DNA of 64,000 bases from Pseudomonas protegens (GTDB lineage: Bacteria; Pseudomonadota; Gammaproteobacteria; Pseudomonadales; Pseudomonadaceae). The notes beneath the pieces were generated by a model. The model made no database searches and had not been told where the DNA came from. It was given only the letters and a program-made list of their open reading frames with translations. The translations under genes were made by a program, and so were the position numbers. The DNA is taken from NCBI RefSeq assembly GCF_013407925.2, contig NZ_CP060201.1, positions 868,001 to 932,000 on the forward strand. Direction: 5' to 3'. Positions 53,237 through 60,729 of the stretch are shown piece by piece (the stretch's first letter is position 1; every line of letters starts with the position of its first letter).

Positions 53237-53353
53237 ATGCCTTCCTACGAGCTTGAGATCGGTATGCGCGTGGGCGGCAAACACGAAAACGCACTGCAGA
53301 TCGTCAAGTCACTGCTACTGGATTCGATCAACGAAGACTTTTTCCTGAAGTGA
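53237..53353 (+). CDS. Short ORF, possible gene fragment
   Basis: 38 codons starting MPSYELEIGMRVGGKHENAL and ending NEDFFLK. No clear ribosome site. It looks like the tail of a larger conserved protein rather than an independent gene. Confidence 0.3.
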   Translation: MPSYELEIGMRVGGKHENALQIVKSLLLDSINEDFFLK

Positions 53354-53465
53354 GGGGCAGGCGCCTGCCTTTGCGCTCGACGGATGGTGTCGCAGCCAAA
53401 GAACGGATATTTTGCAGCCCCCGTTCAGCGGGAGCATTACTCACACCTCAACACAAGGAGTTGCA

Positions 53466-53969
53466 ATGGGCGTCTCGCTCCCCCTCTGGCTCATGCTCAC
53501 GGCAATGACCGCTTACGCTGCCAGCACACGTGGGCGCTCGGGTCCAAGATGGTTTGCAATCGGGCTGTTCTTTCCTGGCGTCGCCCTGCTTGCCGTGTGG
53601 TTGATGCCACGGCTGGCAAAGACTGGCGTTGATGCGCTGGTGCATGAGGATCTGCGCCCTTGTCCTGCCTGCACCCAGGACATCAACACCAGCGCCTCAC
53701 GATGCAAGCGCTGCGGCGCCGAAGTGGAGCCTATCGCCTTGAGGGATCGCAGCGGTTGGGTAGCGCGCATCAGCGCTCAAACCGATGAAGAGTTTGAACG
53801 CCTGGCTGCACAGATGGGGCTAATCGACATCCCCACCATTCTCGATGAGCCACCGCACCTTTTTGCCGGCCCGTTCGAAGAAAAGGCCGAGGCACAGAAC
53901 ACACTCAACTACCTGAAGTCCGAGCATGGCCTGGATGGACTGGTGACCTGGCGCTCAGTGACCCGGTAA
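53466..53969 (+). CDS. Membrane protein with a zinc-ribbon and SPOR-like tail
   Basis: A 167-residue protein from an ATG preceded by AAGGAG: two N-terminal hydrophobic segments (about 4-20, 28-48), a zinc-ribbon CPACTQDINTSASRCKRCG (four Cys, about 67-85), and a C-terminal region (DEPPHLFAGPFEEKAEAQNT, NYLKSEHGL) like the SPOR/SH3-type small beta-alpha fold. Function unknown. It sits between two paralogous DUF6572-like genes. Confidence 0.7.
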   Translation: MGVSLPLWLMLTAMTAYAASTRGRSGPRWFAIGLFFPGVALLAVWLMPRLAKTGVDALVHEDLRPCPACTQDINTSASRCKRCGAEVEPIALRDRSGWVARISAQTDEEFERLAAQMGLIDIPTILDEPPHLFAGPFEEKAEAQNTLNYLKSEHGLDGLVTWRSVTR

Positions 53970-54007
53970 ATGAAATGCTTGCAAGCCGACCTCGTTAAGG
54001 ATCAGAC

Positions 54008-54364
54008 GTGTCCATCACCAATCCAAAAGTCATCGATTTCTGGGCAATTCCCAAAGACCCGCCCGACAGCCTGTTGCTGGTGATGACCGACCACCTCGAA
54101 TGGGGCAACAAGGCGGAACAAGGCGAACACCTGCTCTTGCTGCAAGAGAAAATCAACAGCTACATCGCCTTCATCGAAGGTGGCCAGATCTACACCGAGA
54201 TTCCCGGCGCCTATGGCAAGTACCCGATCATCCAGGTCGTAGGCTTGTATGAACTGCCCGCGCAGGCCGAGTACTTCATGGCCCGCGTGACCGAAACCCT
54301 GAATGACGTGGGCATTGGCTTTAAGTTCGAGCTCAGGGCCGACGAGAGGATTCGCAACATGTAG
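54008..54364 (+). CDS. DUF6572-like protein, paralogue 2
   Basis: 118 residues, GTG start with AAGGAT upstream. Nearly the same length and about two-thirds identical by eye to 52769-53125 (SITNPKVIDFWAIPKDPPDS, HLEWGNKAEQGEHLLLLQEK). A tandem duplication separated by an inserted gene, typical of immunity-gene arrays; the role is inferred. Confidence 0.75.
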   Translation: MSITNPKVIDFWAIPKDPPDSLLLVMTDHLEWGNKAEQGEHLLLLQEKINSYIAFIEGGQIYTEIPGAYGKYPIIQVVGLYELPAQAEYFMARVTETLNDVGIGFKFELRADERIRNM

Positions 54365-54386
54365 CCGGGCCGGGCACGGCGCTGCC

Positions 54387-54641
54387 TCAGGCAGGCTTGA
54401 TCACAGCCCGGTTGAGGGCAATCACATCCACATGGTCCTGGTGCGAGAAGTGCTCGATCACGTCTTGCAGATGCACATGCTCCAGGCCATTGGCCGCCAT
54501 GTCGGCTGAAGCCTTGATCAGGAACTCACCCAGCGCCCTGAGCGTGTCCGGCTCGGCGAGAATCGAAATCTCGTCCAGTTGAATGCGCCTGTCGCTGCCC
54601 ACAGCGGTGCCATGCACGGTAAATTTTTTCAGCGTTTTCAA
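54387..54641 (-). CDS. Immunity-like small protein (Imm32-type)
   Basis: An 84-residue protein from a TTG with GGAGG 9 bases upstream: KKFTVHGTAVGSDRRIQLDE, then ISILAEPDTLRALGEFLIKA and NGLEHVHLQDVI. The strand-helix-strand order and the H-x-H-L-x-D motif recall Imm32 immunity proteins. The frame is open 38 codons upstream but without family-like sequence. Confidence 0.55.
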   Translation of the reverse strand: MKTLKKFTVHGTAVGSDRRIQLDEISILAEPDTLRALGEFLIKASADMAANGLEHVHLQDVIEHFSHQDHVDVIALNRAVIKPA

Positions 54642-54784
54642 CGATTGAATGCCTCCATTCCTAGGTAGTTGTTTAATCGGGGCCACAGGCAAGGCTTGGT
54701 CGATAGCCGCGTAGAAGAGGTTGATCGGCACCGCCGTTAACCACGAGCGGCGCAAACGGCCTGCTCCACAGTCAGCAGGCTCCC

Positions 54785-54995
54785 TCAGCCCTCTTTCTGC
54801 AACCGCGCAATCAAGGTGTCGATAAAGAACGCCAGGCTTTCCGGCAGCACCCGCTTGGGCATGGTCAGCACCTGAATGTCCCGATCGCCCAAGCGCGGGT
54901 TGGACAGCGGCACCGATACCAGCCCATCCATCCCCCGCCCCTCGCCACTGATGGCGCTGGCAAAGGCCACCGTATCGGACTGGCGGACAAACTCA
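54785..54995 (-). pseudogene. C-terminal fragment of a LysR-type regulator, truncated by a REP doublet
   Basis: The minus strand ends with LysR effector-domain sequence: FVRQSDTVAFASAISGEGRG, VPLSNPRLGDRDIQVLTMPK, LPESLAFFIDTLIARLQKEG. Upstream of about 54995 the frame passes straight into a REP doublet and the DNA-binding domain is missing from the window. The junction (ACTCATGCAGCGCCTGG) is the edge seen in the 49741 array. Confidence 0.8.
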
Positions 54996-54999
54996 TGCA

Positions 55000-55150
55000 G
55001 CGCCTGGACTGACGCCTTCGCTGGCAGGCCAGCTCCTACGGAGGCCCAACCACCGCACACCTCTGTAGGAGCCGGCTTGCCGGCGAAGGGGCCCGTAAGT
55101 CATACAGCGCCTGGGCGGGCGCCTTCGCTGGCAAGCCAGCTCCTACACAA
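55000..55150. repeat. REP doublet, same 107 bp spacing as the array at 49741
   Basis: CGCCTGG occurs at 55001 and 55108, exactly 107 bases apart, with CTGGCAGGCCAGCTCCTAC and GTAGGAGCCGGCTTGCCGGC between. One full and one partial unit. It cuts the LysR gene at 54785-54995. Confidence 0.85.
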
Positions 55151-55179
55151 ACGCACCCCTTAGCTTCAGGCCGGCCGGC

Positions 55180-55546
55180 AGGCCGCCGTCGCGCTCTTGA
55201 TTTTGATCTTGATCTGAACGCCCCTTCAACCACGATGGCCGAACGCAGGCATTGAGCCGTGGGTAACCCGGCAGGGATGCCGGGTTAGCCGCCCCAGGCC
55301 ATTGATGGCCTGTGGCGGCGGCCCACGGATCAATGCCGGAGTTCGGGCATGCCGAGCCTAGGCGAGGCACCGAGTGGAGGGGCAGAGCGTTTTGCTTACT
55401 TTTGCGCTTTTCAAAAGTGAGCCGCTGTAAGAGCGGAACCATAAGCGGCCGCACCCGCAGCAACGGATATCCCCCCATAACACCGCGCCCTCAGGTTTTA
55501 CGGCCGCTACGCACCCAAGCGGGAACAAGCTCCCTCACCACAAAAA
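55180..55546 (+). repeat. Structured dispersed repeat, copy F, and adjoining REP
   Basis: TTTTGATCTTGATC tract, cloverleaf core (hairpin 1 AACCCGGCA/TGCCGGGTT; hairpin 2 CAGGCCA/TGGCCTG) and the tail to about 55478, ending GCAACGGATATCC. AAGCGGGAACAAGCTCCCTC at 55515 is a REP of the 2072 family. Confidence 0.85.
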
Positions 55547-55564
55547 ATGAGGCCTGTGCTCTGG

Positions 55565-56290
55565 CTACTGCACCGGCAAAAAATTCATCAACAACAAACT
55601 CTGCGCATAATTGAACCCCACCCGCCGATAGCGCTCATCCAGAATCTGCGTCAGCAAATCCAACCGCGCCACAATCTTCCCAAACTCCACGGCAAAACTC
55701 AGATTGCTGCCCTCCTCGGAAATCTCGTTGGAAAACAGCAACAGCACCCCATTGGCATCCTGGCGCTGGCTCAACAGCCAGGTGGCCTTTTCAATATTGC
55801 GCGCCGCATTACTGATGAACTGCGGATCGATGCTATCGGTCATGTAGAACTCGGTCCGCCCGCCATGGGCGGTCACCAGCATGCTGCCAATGGCATAGAT
55901 AAAGGCACCGACCCGATCCCCCTCAAACTCCGGGCTCAAGGAATAACTCAAGGCCGCCAGGTCGCGGCGATCTCCCAGGGCCGGCAGTGGCTGGCGTTTT
56001 TCGATGGCGTTACGGATCTCGCGCTGGGCCGTGGTGCCATCAGGGAAACCCGACTTGCGCCACTGGCTGGGATTGCGCAGGTAGAGCTTGCCCATCAGCA
56101 GGTACAGGCTCTGCAGGTTGTCGCGCATGCCGATGGTGGCCATGCGATCGACGCTGGTCTGGAAGAATTCGTCAGGCTTGCCTTCACGAAACTGTTTGGC
56201 CAGATCGCGGCCTTGCTGCTGGGTGCAGGCAGTGGCGCTGAGCATCAGCAGCCCTGCCAGAAGCAGGCGCTGAAAGCGGTTTTGCATCAT
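55565..56290 (-). CDS. Predicted lipoprotein of unknown function
   Basis: A 241-residue protein with a lipobox-like LSATAC (Cys about residue 21-22) after a hydrophobic signal, then a helical, charged body (QQQGRDLAKQFREGKPDEFF, DSIDPQFISNAARNIEKATW). An ATG doublet at 56290 is the likeliest start; ATG at 56314 is an alternative. No clear family. The last 300 bases are G-rich on the coding strand. Confidence 0.7.
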   Translation of the reverse strand: MMQNRFQRLLLAGLLMLSATACTQQQGRDLAKQFREGKPDEFFQTSVDRMATIGMRDNLQSLYLLMGKLYLRNPSQWRKSGFPDGTTAQREIRNAIEKRQPLPALGDRRDLAALSYSLSPEFEGDRVGAFIYAIGSMLVTAHGGRTEFYMTDSIDPQFISNAARNIEKATWLLSQRQDANGVLLLFSNEISEEGSNLSFAVEFGKIVARLDLLTQILDERYRRVGFNYAQSLLLMNFLPVQ

Positions 56291-56385
56291 GCAAGAAGAG
56301 GGAGCGTAGGCCATCGGCACCGGGTCGACATTCACGGGCTGCGGCGGGGATCGGCGCGGCCAGGCCTGGTGATAGAACGCAAAAC

Positions 56386-56420
56386 TGTAAAAAAGTGCGA
56401 TGGCCGCTGGCGGCCATCGC
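56386..56420 (-). terminator. Rho-independent terminator of the aco operon
   Basis: On the minus strand GCGATGGCCG-CCAG-CGGCCATCGC (perfect 10-base stem, 4-base loop, 56397-56420) is followed by ACTTTTTTAC. It lies 14 bases after the butanediol dehydrogenase stop. Confidence 0.85.
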
Positions 56421-56433
56421 CAAAGAGCGCCCC

Positions 56434-57537
56434 TTAAGAGCGTCGCAACTGACCGGGGGACACGATGATCTTGACGTTGTGCTCCTTGTTGTTGACCAGC
56501 TCCTCAAAGCCCTGGCCGACGATCTCTTCCAGCTGGATGCGCCCGGTCACCAGGGGCGCAATGTCCAGCCGGCCATCGGCGATAAAGGCGATCACATCGG
56601 CGAATTCACCGTTGTAGGCCAGGGCCCCGAGCACCTGTTTCTCGGTAGCCACCAGTTCGAAGAAGTTGAACTCGCTGGGCTCTTCGAAGATTCCCACCAG
56701 CACACATTTGCCGGCCTTGCGGATCAGGTCGATGGCCAGCTTGGCGGTGTGCTTGTTGCCGATGCACTCGAAGCTGACATCGGCGCCCAGCCCGCCGGTG
56801 AGGCGCTTGACCTCGGCCAGGGCGTCGCACTCCTTGGGATCGAGCACGTGGGTCGCGCCCACCTCCAGGGCCTTGGCCTTGCGCTCGCCGGACATTTCCA
56901 GGGCGATCACCTGAGCCGCGCCGGCGGCCTTGGCGCACATGATGGTGCACAGGCCGATGGTGCCGGCGCCGACCACCACCACGTTCTGCCCCAGCAGGCT
57001 GCCGGCCTTTTTCACCGCGTGCATGCCCACCGCCAACGGCTCGATCAAGGCCCCGGCCTCGGCGGGAAAGTTGGCCGGCAAGGCGTACAGCAGGTTGGCC
57101 GGCACGTTGACCAATTCAGCGAAGGCGCCGTTGTTCATCAGCCCGGTAAAGGCCAGGTTTTCGCAGATGTTGTACAGGCCGTGGGTGCAGTAATAGCAGG
57201 TGCCGCAGTGCTGGCAGGCGTCGGCGGCCACCGGCTGGCCAACGCTGAAACCCTGGACCCCTTCGCCCAGGGCGACGATTTCGCCGCAGAACTCGTGGCC
57301 GAGGATGCACTGGCCCTTGATCCCGGTCAGCGGGTGCGGCGCGTCCACCGGAATGAACACCGGCCCGGCCACATATTCGTGCAGGTCGGAACCGCAGATC
57401 CCGCACCAGTCAACGCGGATCTGCACCCAGCCGGCAGGCGGCGCGTCGGGCAGTGGTACGTCTTCGACGCGGATATCGTGGCGGCCGTGCCAGACCGCGG
57501 CACGCATGCTGGGAACAGGCTTGAGGGAAACACTCAT
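56434..57537 (-). CDS. bdhA: 2,3-Butanediol dehydrogenase (zinc-type, acetoin reductase/BdhA)
   Basis: A 367-residue medium-chain dehydrogenase: GHEFCGEIVALGEGV (catalytic-zinc region, about 77-91), structural-zinc lobe CQHCGTCYYCTHGLYNIC (Cys quartet, about 110-127) and NAD fold VVVGAGTIGLCTIMCAKAAG. It interconverts 2,3-butanediol and acetoin and is the last gene of the aco operon, as in P. putida. A strong terminator follows. Confidence 0.9.
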   Translation of the reverse strand: MSVSLKPVPSMRAAVWHGRHDIRVEDVPLPDAPPAGWVQIRVDWCGICGSDLHEYVAGPVFIPVDAPHPLTGIKGQCILGHEFCGEIVALGEGVQGFSVGQPVAADACQHCGTCYYCTHGLYNICENLAFTGLMNNGAFAELVNVPANLLYALPANFPAEAGALIEPLAVGMHAVKKAGSLLGQNVVVVGAGTIGLCTIMCAKAAGAAQVIALEMSGERKAKALEVGATHVLDPKECDALAEVKRLTGGLGADVSFECIGNKHTAKLAIDLIRKAGKCVLVGIFEEPSEFNFFELVATEKQVLGALAYNGEFADVIAFIADGRLDIAPLVTGRIQLEEIVGQGFEELVNNKEHNVKIIVSPGQLRRS

Positions 57538-57595
57538 CTTGGCTTCTCCTTATTCTTGTAGAGCTGCGACGGCCCCCTGGCCGCCGCAGAACACC

Positions 57596-58708
57596 TCAGT
57601 GCTGTTGGATAAAGTCGAGGATCAGGCGGTTGACCTGCTCCGCCGCTTCCATCTGCAGCATGTGCCCCTGCCCCGGCAGCACCTCGATCTGCGCCTTGAG
57701 ATCGGCGCTGTGGCTCACCGGAATGATCCGGTCGTCGCTGCCCCAGATCACCAGCACCGGCTGCGGGCCGTCCTGCACCACCGGGCGCAGGTCGGCCTGC
57801 TGGCGACCATCGGCGAACAGCTTGCCGGCCAGTTGCCCGAGGGCCGCCTGCACCCCTTCCAGGCGCTTGTACTTGAGCATGTCGTCGAGCATCTGCCGGT
57901 TCACCAGCTCGGCGTTGGAGAACAGCTGCACCAGTTGCGGCTTCAGCGCATTGCGGTTGCTGGCCTCGACAAAGCCTTGCAGGTAGTCGCCGTTGATCTC
58001 AGCGCCCAGCCCGGCACTGCCGATCAGGGTCAGCGAGCGCACGCGGCCCGGCGCCAGCCGCGCGCTGTTGAGGGACACCGCGCCGCCCATGGAATGGCCC
58101 ACCAGATGTGCCACGGGAATCTCCAGGTGATCCAGCAGCGCCAGCAATACCTCGCTCAACTCGTCGAGGTCGCCCCGTTGCAGGGCCTTGGTCGATTCGC
58201 CGTGGCCCGGCAGGTCGAGGGCGATCACCCGGCGCCCGGCGGCCAGGGCTTCGTGGTTGAACAGCCAGTTGTTGAGGTCGCCGCCAAAGCCGTGCACCAG
58301 TAGCAGCGGCGTGCCGCCTTCGCCACGCTCGAAGTAGCGGATCAGCCGGCCGCCCAGCTCGACCTTCTGCGGCGCCGGGCCGCGGTCTTCGTCGGCGCTG
58401 TCGCCGGGCACGAAGCTGGCCTGGAACTGCTCGATCACCGCGTCGATCTCGGCGTCGCTGGCCTCGCCTTCGACCACGATGCCCAGCAGCGCGCCCACCG
58501 CCAGGGTCTCGTCCTGGCGGGCGATCTGCCGGCGCAGGATGCCGGAGAACGGCGCCTCGACGCTGCTGGAGATCTTGTCGGTCTCCACGTCCAGCACTTC
58601 ATCGCCCTTGCTGATGCTCTGGCCTTCTTCCTTGAGCCAGGCATCGACCCGGCCCTCGGTCATCGACAGGCCCCACTTGGGCATGGTCAGGGTATGGATC
58701 TGGCTCAT
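57596..58708 (-). CDS. acoC: Acetoin dehydrogenase E2, dihydrolipoyl acetyltransferase-like AcoC
   Basis: A 370-residue protein with an N-terminal lipoyl domain (lipoyl-Lys in VETDKISSSVEAP, about residue 43) fused to an alpha/beta-hydrolase domain (LLLVHGFGGDLNNW, GHSMGGAVSL nucleophile elbow, LVIWGSDDRIIP). This unusual fusion defines AcoC, in which the hydrolase-like domain stands in for the normal E2 catalytic domain; it is the E2 of the acetoin dehydrogenase complex. ATG at 58708 overlaps the acoB stop. Confidence 0.93.
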   Translation of the reverse strand: MSQIHTLTMPKWGLSMTEGRVDAWLKEEGQSISKGDEVLDVETDKISSSVEAPFSGILRRQIARQDETLAVGALLGIVVEGEASDAEIDAVIEQFQASFVPGDSADEDRGPAPQKVELGGRLIRYFERGEGGTPLLLVHGFGGDLNNWLFNHEALAAGRRVIALDLPGHGESTKALQRGDLDELSEVLLALLDHLEIPVAHLVGHSMGGAVSLNSARLAPGRVRSLTLIGSAGLGAEINGDYLQGFVEASNRNALKPQLVQLFSNAELVNRQMLDDMLKYKRLEGVQAALGQLAGKLFADGRQQADLRPVVQDGPQPVLVIWGSDDRIIPVSHSADLKAQIEVLPGQGHMLQMEAAEQVNRLILDFIQQH

Positions 58709-59721
58709 CAGCGGCTCCACTCGATCACAGTGAGCACGGCTTTTTCGATCTTCGCCGCGTCGGGGATGTACAGGTCTTCCAGGGCATCGGAGAACGGCAC
58801 TGGGGTGTGGGGCGCGGTGACCATTTCAATCGGTGCCTTGAGGGAGGCAAAGGCTTTCTGCGCCACCAGGGCCGAGATGTCGGTGGCCATGGAGCAGCGC
58901 GGGTTGGCTTCGTCGATCACCACCAGGCGCCCGGTCTTTTCCACGCTCTCCAGGATGCTGTCTTCATCCAGCGGGCTGGTGGTGCGCAGGTCGATGACTT
59001 CGCAGTCGATGCCGCGCCCGGCCAGGGCACGGGCCGCGTCCAGGGCGGTGTTCACCGTGCGCCCGTAGGACACCAGGGTCACGTCCTTGCCATCGCGCAG
59101 GAAGTTGGCCTCGCCGAAGGGAATCGCGTAGGACTCTTCCGGCACTTCGCCCTGCAGGCTGTAGAGCATTTTGTGCTCGCAGAAGATCACCGGGTCGTTG
59201 TCGCGGATCGCCTGGATCAGCAGACCCTTGGCGTCGTAGGGCGACGACGGGCAGACCACTTTCAGCCCGGGGATGTGGGTCCACAGCGAGGTGAGCATCT
59301 GCGAGTGCTGGGCCGCGGCGCGCAGGCCGGCGCCGACCATGGTGCGGATCACCAGCGGAGTCTGGGCCTTGCCGCCGAACATGTAGCGAAACTTCGCCGC
59401 CTGATTGAGGATCTGGTCCAGGCAGCAGCCGGCGAAGTCGACGAACATCAGCTCGCACACCGGACGCACGCCACGGGTGGCGGCGCCGACCGCGGCACCG
59501 ACGTAGCCGATCTCCGACAGCGGAGTGTCCAGCACCCGCCCGGGGAATTGATGGTAGAGGCCTTTGGTCACCCCGAGCACGCCGCCCCAGGCGTCGTTGT
59601 CGCCGGGGGCGCCGGCGCCGCCCGCCACGTCTTCACCCATGATGAACACGCTGGGGTCGCGGCGCATTTCCTGGGCCAGGGCTTCGTTGATGGCCTGCTG
59701 GTAACTGATTTTTCTCGCCAT
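58708..59721 (-). CDS. acoB: Acetoin dehydrogenase E1 beta subunit AcoB
   Basis: A 337-residue thiamine-diphosphate E1 beta subunit: AINEALAQEMRRDPSVFIMG, GEDVAGGAGAPGDNDAWGGV, CELMFVDFAGCCLDQILNQA and EVIDLRTTSPLDEDSILESV, which match pyruvate/acetoin dehydrogenase beta chains. It pairs with AcoA to cleave acetoin into acetyl and acetaldehyde units. One-base-overlap linkage to acoC. Confidence 0.94.
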   Translation of the reverse strand: MARKISYQQAINEALAQEMRRDPSVFIMGEDVAGGAGAPGDNDAWGGVLGVTKGLYHQFPGRVLDTPLSEIGYVGAAVGAATRGVRPVCELMFVDFAGCCLDQILNQAAKFRYMFGGKAQTPLVIRTMVGAGLRAAAQHSQMLTSLWTHIPGLKVVCPSSPYDAKGLLIQAIRDNDPVIFCEHKMLYSLQGEVPEESYAIPFGEANFLRDGKDVTLVSYGRTVNTALDAARALAGRGIDCEVIDLRTTSPLDEDSILESVEKTGRLVVIDEANPRCSMATDISALVAQKAFASLKAPIEMVTAPHTPVPFSDALEDLYIPDAAKIEKAVLTVIEWSR

Positions 59722-59751
59722 GATGGTGGTCTCTTGTTGTTCTGTGGGGCG

Positions 59752-60729
59752 TTATGGGTAAGCGACGTAGACGTCGCTGAGCAGGTCGGCGGGGCTCGGC
59801 TTGGGGTCGGTCTTGGCCTTGCGCACCGCGTCTTCGATCAGCGCTTCCACCTCCGCATCGATCTGCTCCAGCTGGCTGGCCTGCACCAGGCCGGAACGGG
59901 TGGTGCGCTCGCGGAACTGCATCAGGCAGTCGTTGTGCTCGCGGTAATGCTTGACCTCGTCGGGGGCGCGGTAGGTCTGGGCGTCGCCCTCGAAGTGGCC
60001 GTAGTAGCGGGTCAGCTTGACCTCGATCAGCGACGGCCCCTCCCCGGCCCGGGCGCGCTCCACGGCGGCGCCGGCAGCTTCGTGCACGGCGAAGAAATCG
60101 AAACCGTCCACCGTCACCCCGGGCATGCCGAAGCCGGCGGCGCGGTCGGCGATGTGGTCGCAGGCCACCGACCAGTTGGAGGCCGTGGCCTCGGCGTAGC
60201 CGTTGTTCTCGGCGATGAACAGGCACGGCAGGTTCCACACCGAGGCCATGTTCATGGCCTCGAACACCGCGCCTTCGTTGGAGCCGCCGTCGCCGAAGAA
60301 CACCACCGACACGCCGTCGGTGCCTTGCAGCCGGGCGGCCAGGGCCGCGCCCACCACCAGCGGCGCGCCGGCACCGACGATGCCGTTGGCGCCGAGCATG
60401 CCCTTCTCGAAATCGGCGATGTGCATGGAGCCGCCCTTGCCCTGGCAGACCCCGGTCTTCTTGCCGTAGATCTCCGCCATCATCCCGTAGACGTCCACGC
60501 CCTTGGCGATGCAATGGCCGTGGCCGCGGTGGTTGGAGGCGATGCAGTCGTCGTCGCGCAGGTGGGCCATGACCCCGGCGGCCGAGGCTTCTTCCCCGGC
60601 GTAGAGGTGGACGAAACCGGGGATCTCGCCGGTGGCGAATTCCACGTGCAGGCGTTCTTCGAATGCGCGGATGGTGCGCATCACCCGGTAGGCGTGGAGC
60701 AACTGGTCAGTGGTCAGGGGTGTCGACAT
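59752..60729 (-). CDS. acoA: Acetoin dehydrogenase E1 alpha subunit AcoA
   Basis: A 325-residue E1 alpha subunit with GKGGSMHIADFEKGMLGANG and the ThDP motif GDGGSNEGAVFEAMN...ENN (about residues 160-190). GGAG precedes the ATG. The start overlaps the acoX end by 23 bases, so the order acoX-acoA-acoB-acoC is tightly coupled. It acts with AcoB in acetoin catabolism. Confidence 0.94.
   Translation of the reverse strand: MSTPLTTDQLLHAYRVMRTIRAFEERLHVEFATGEIPGFVHLYAGEEASAAGVMAHLRDDDCIASNHRGHGHCIAKGVDVYGMMAEIYGKKTGVCQGKGGSMHIADFEKGMLGANGIVGAGAPLVVGAALAARLQGTDGVSVVFFGDGGSNEGAVFEAMNMASVWNLPCLFIAENNGYAEATASNWSVACDHIADRAAGFGMPGVTVDGFDFFAVHEAAGAAVERARAGEGPSLIEVKLTRYYGHFEGDAQTYRAPDEVKHYREHNDCLMQFRERTTRSGLVQASQLEQIDAEVEALIEDAVRKAKTDPKPSPADLLSDVYVAYP

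Noticed and set aside
53412..53465. Upstream extension of the zinc-ribbon protein gene
   Set aside because: The ATG at 53466 has AAGGAG at the right distance and begins the hydrophobic segment; the extra 18 codons have no such signal.
24208..55480. Open frames inside the dispersed repeats, reading LLQRLTFEKRKSKQNA... or similar
   Set aside because: The frames occur at matching places in each copy and have no consistent start or ribosome site. The variation preserves base pairing rather than reading frame, so I treat the copies as structured repeats.
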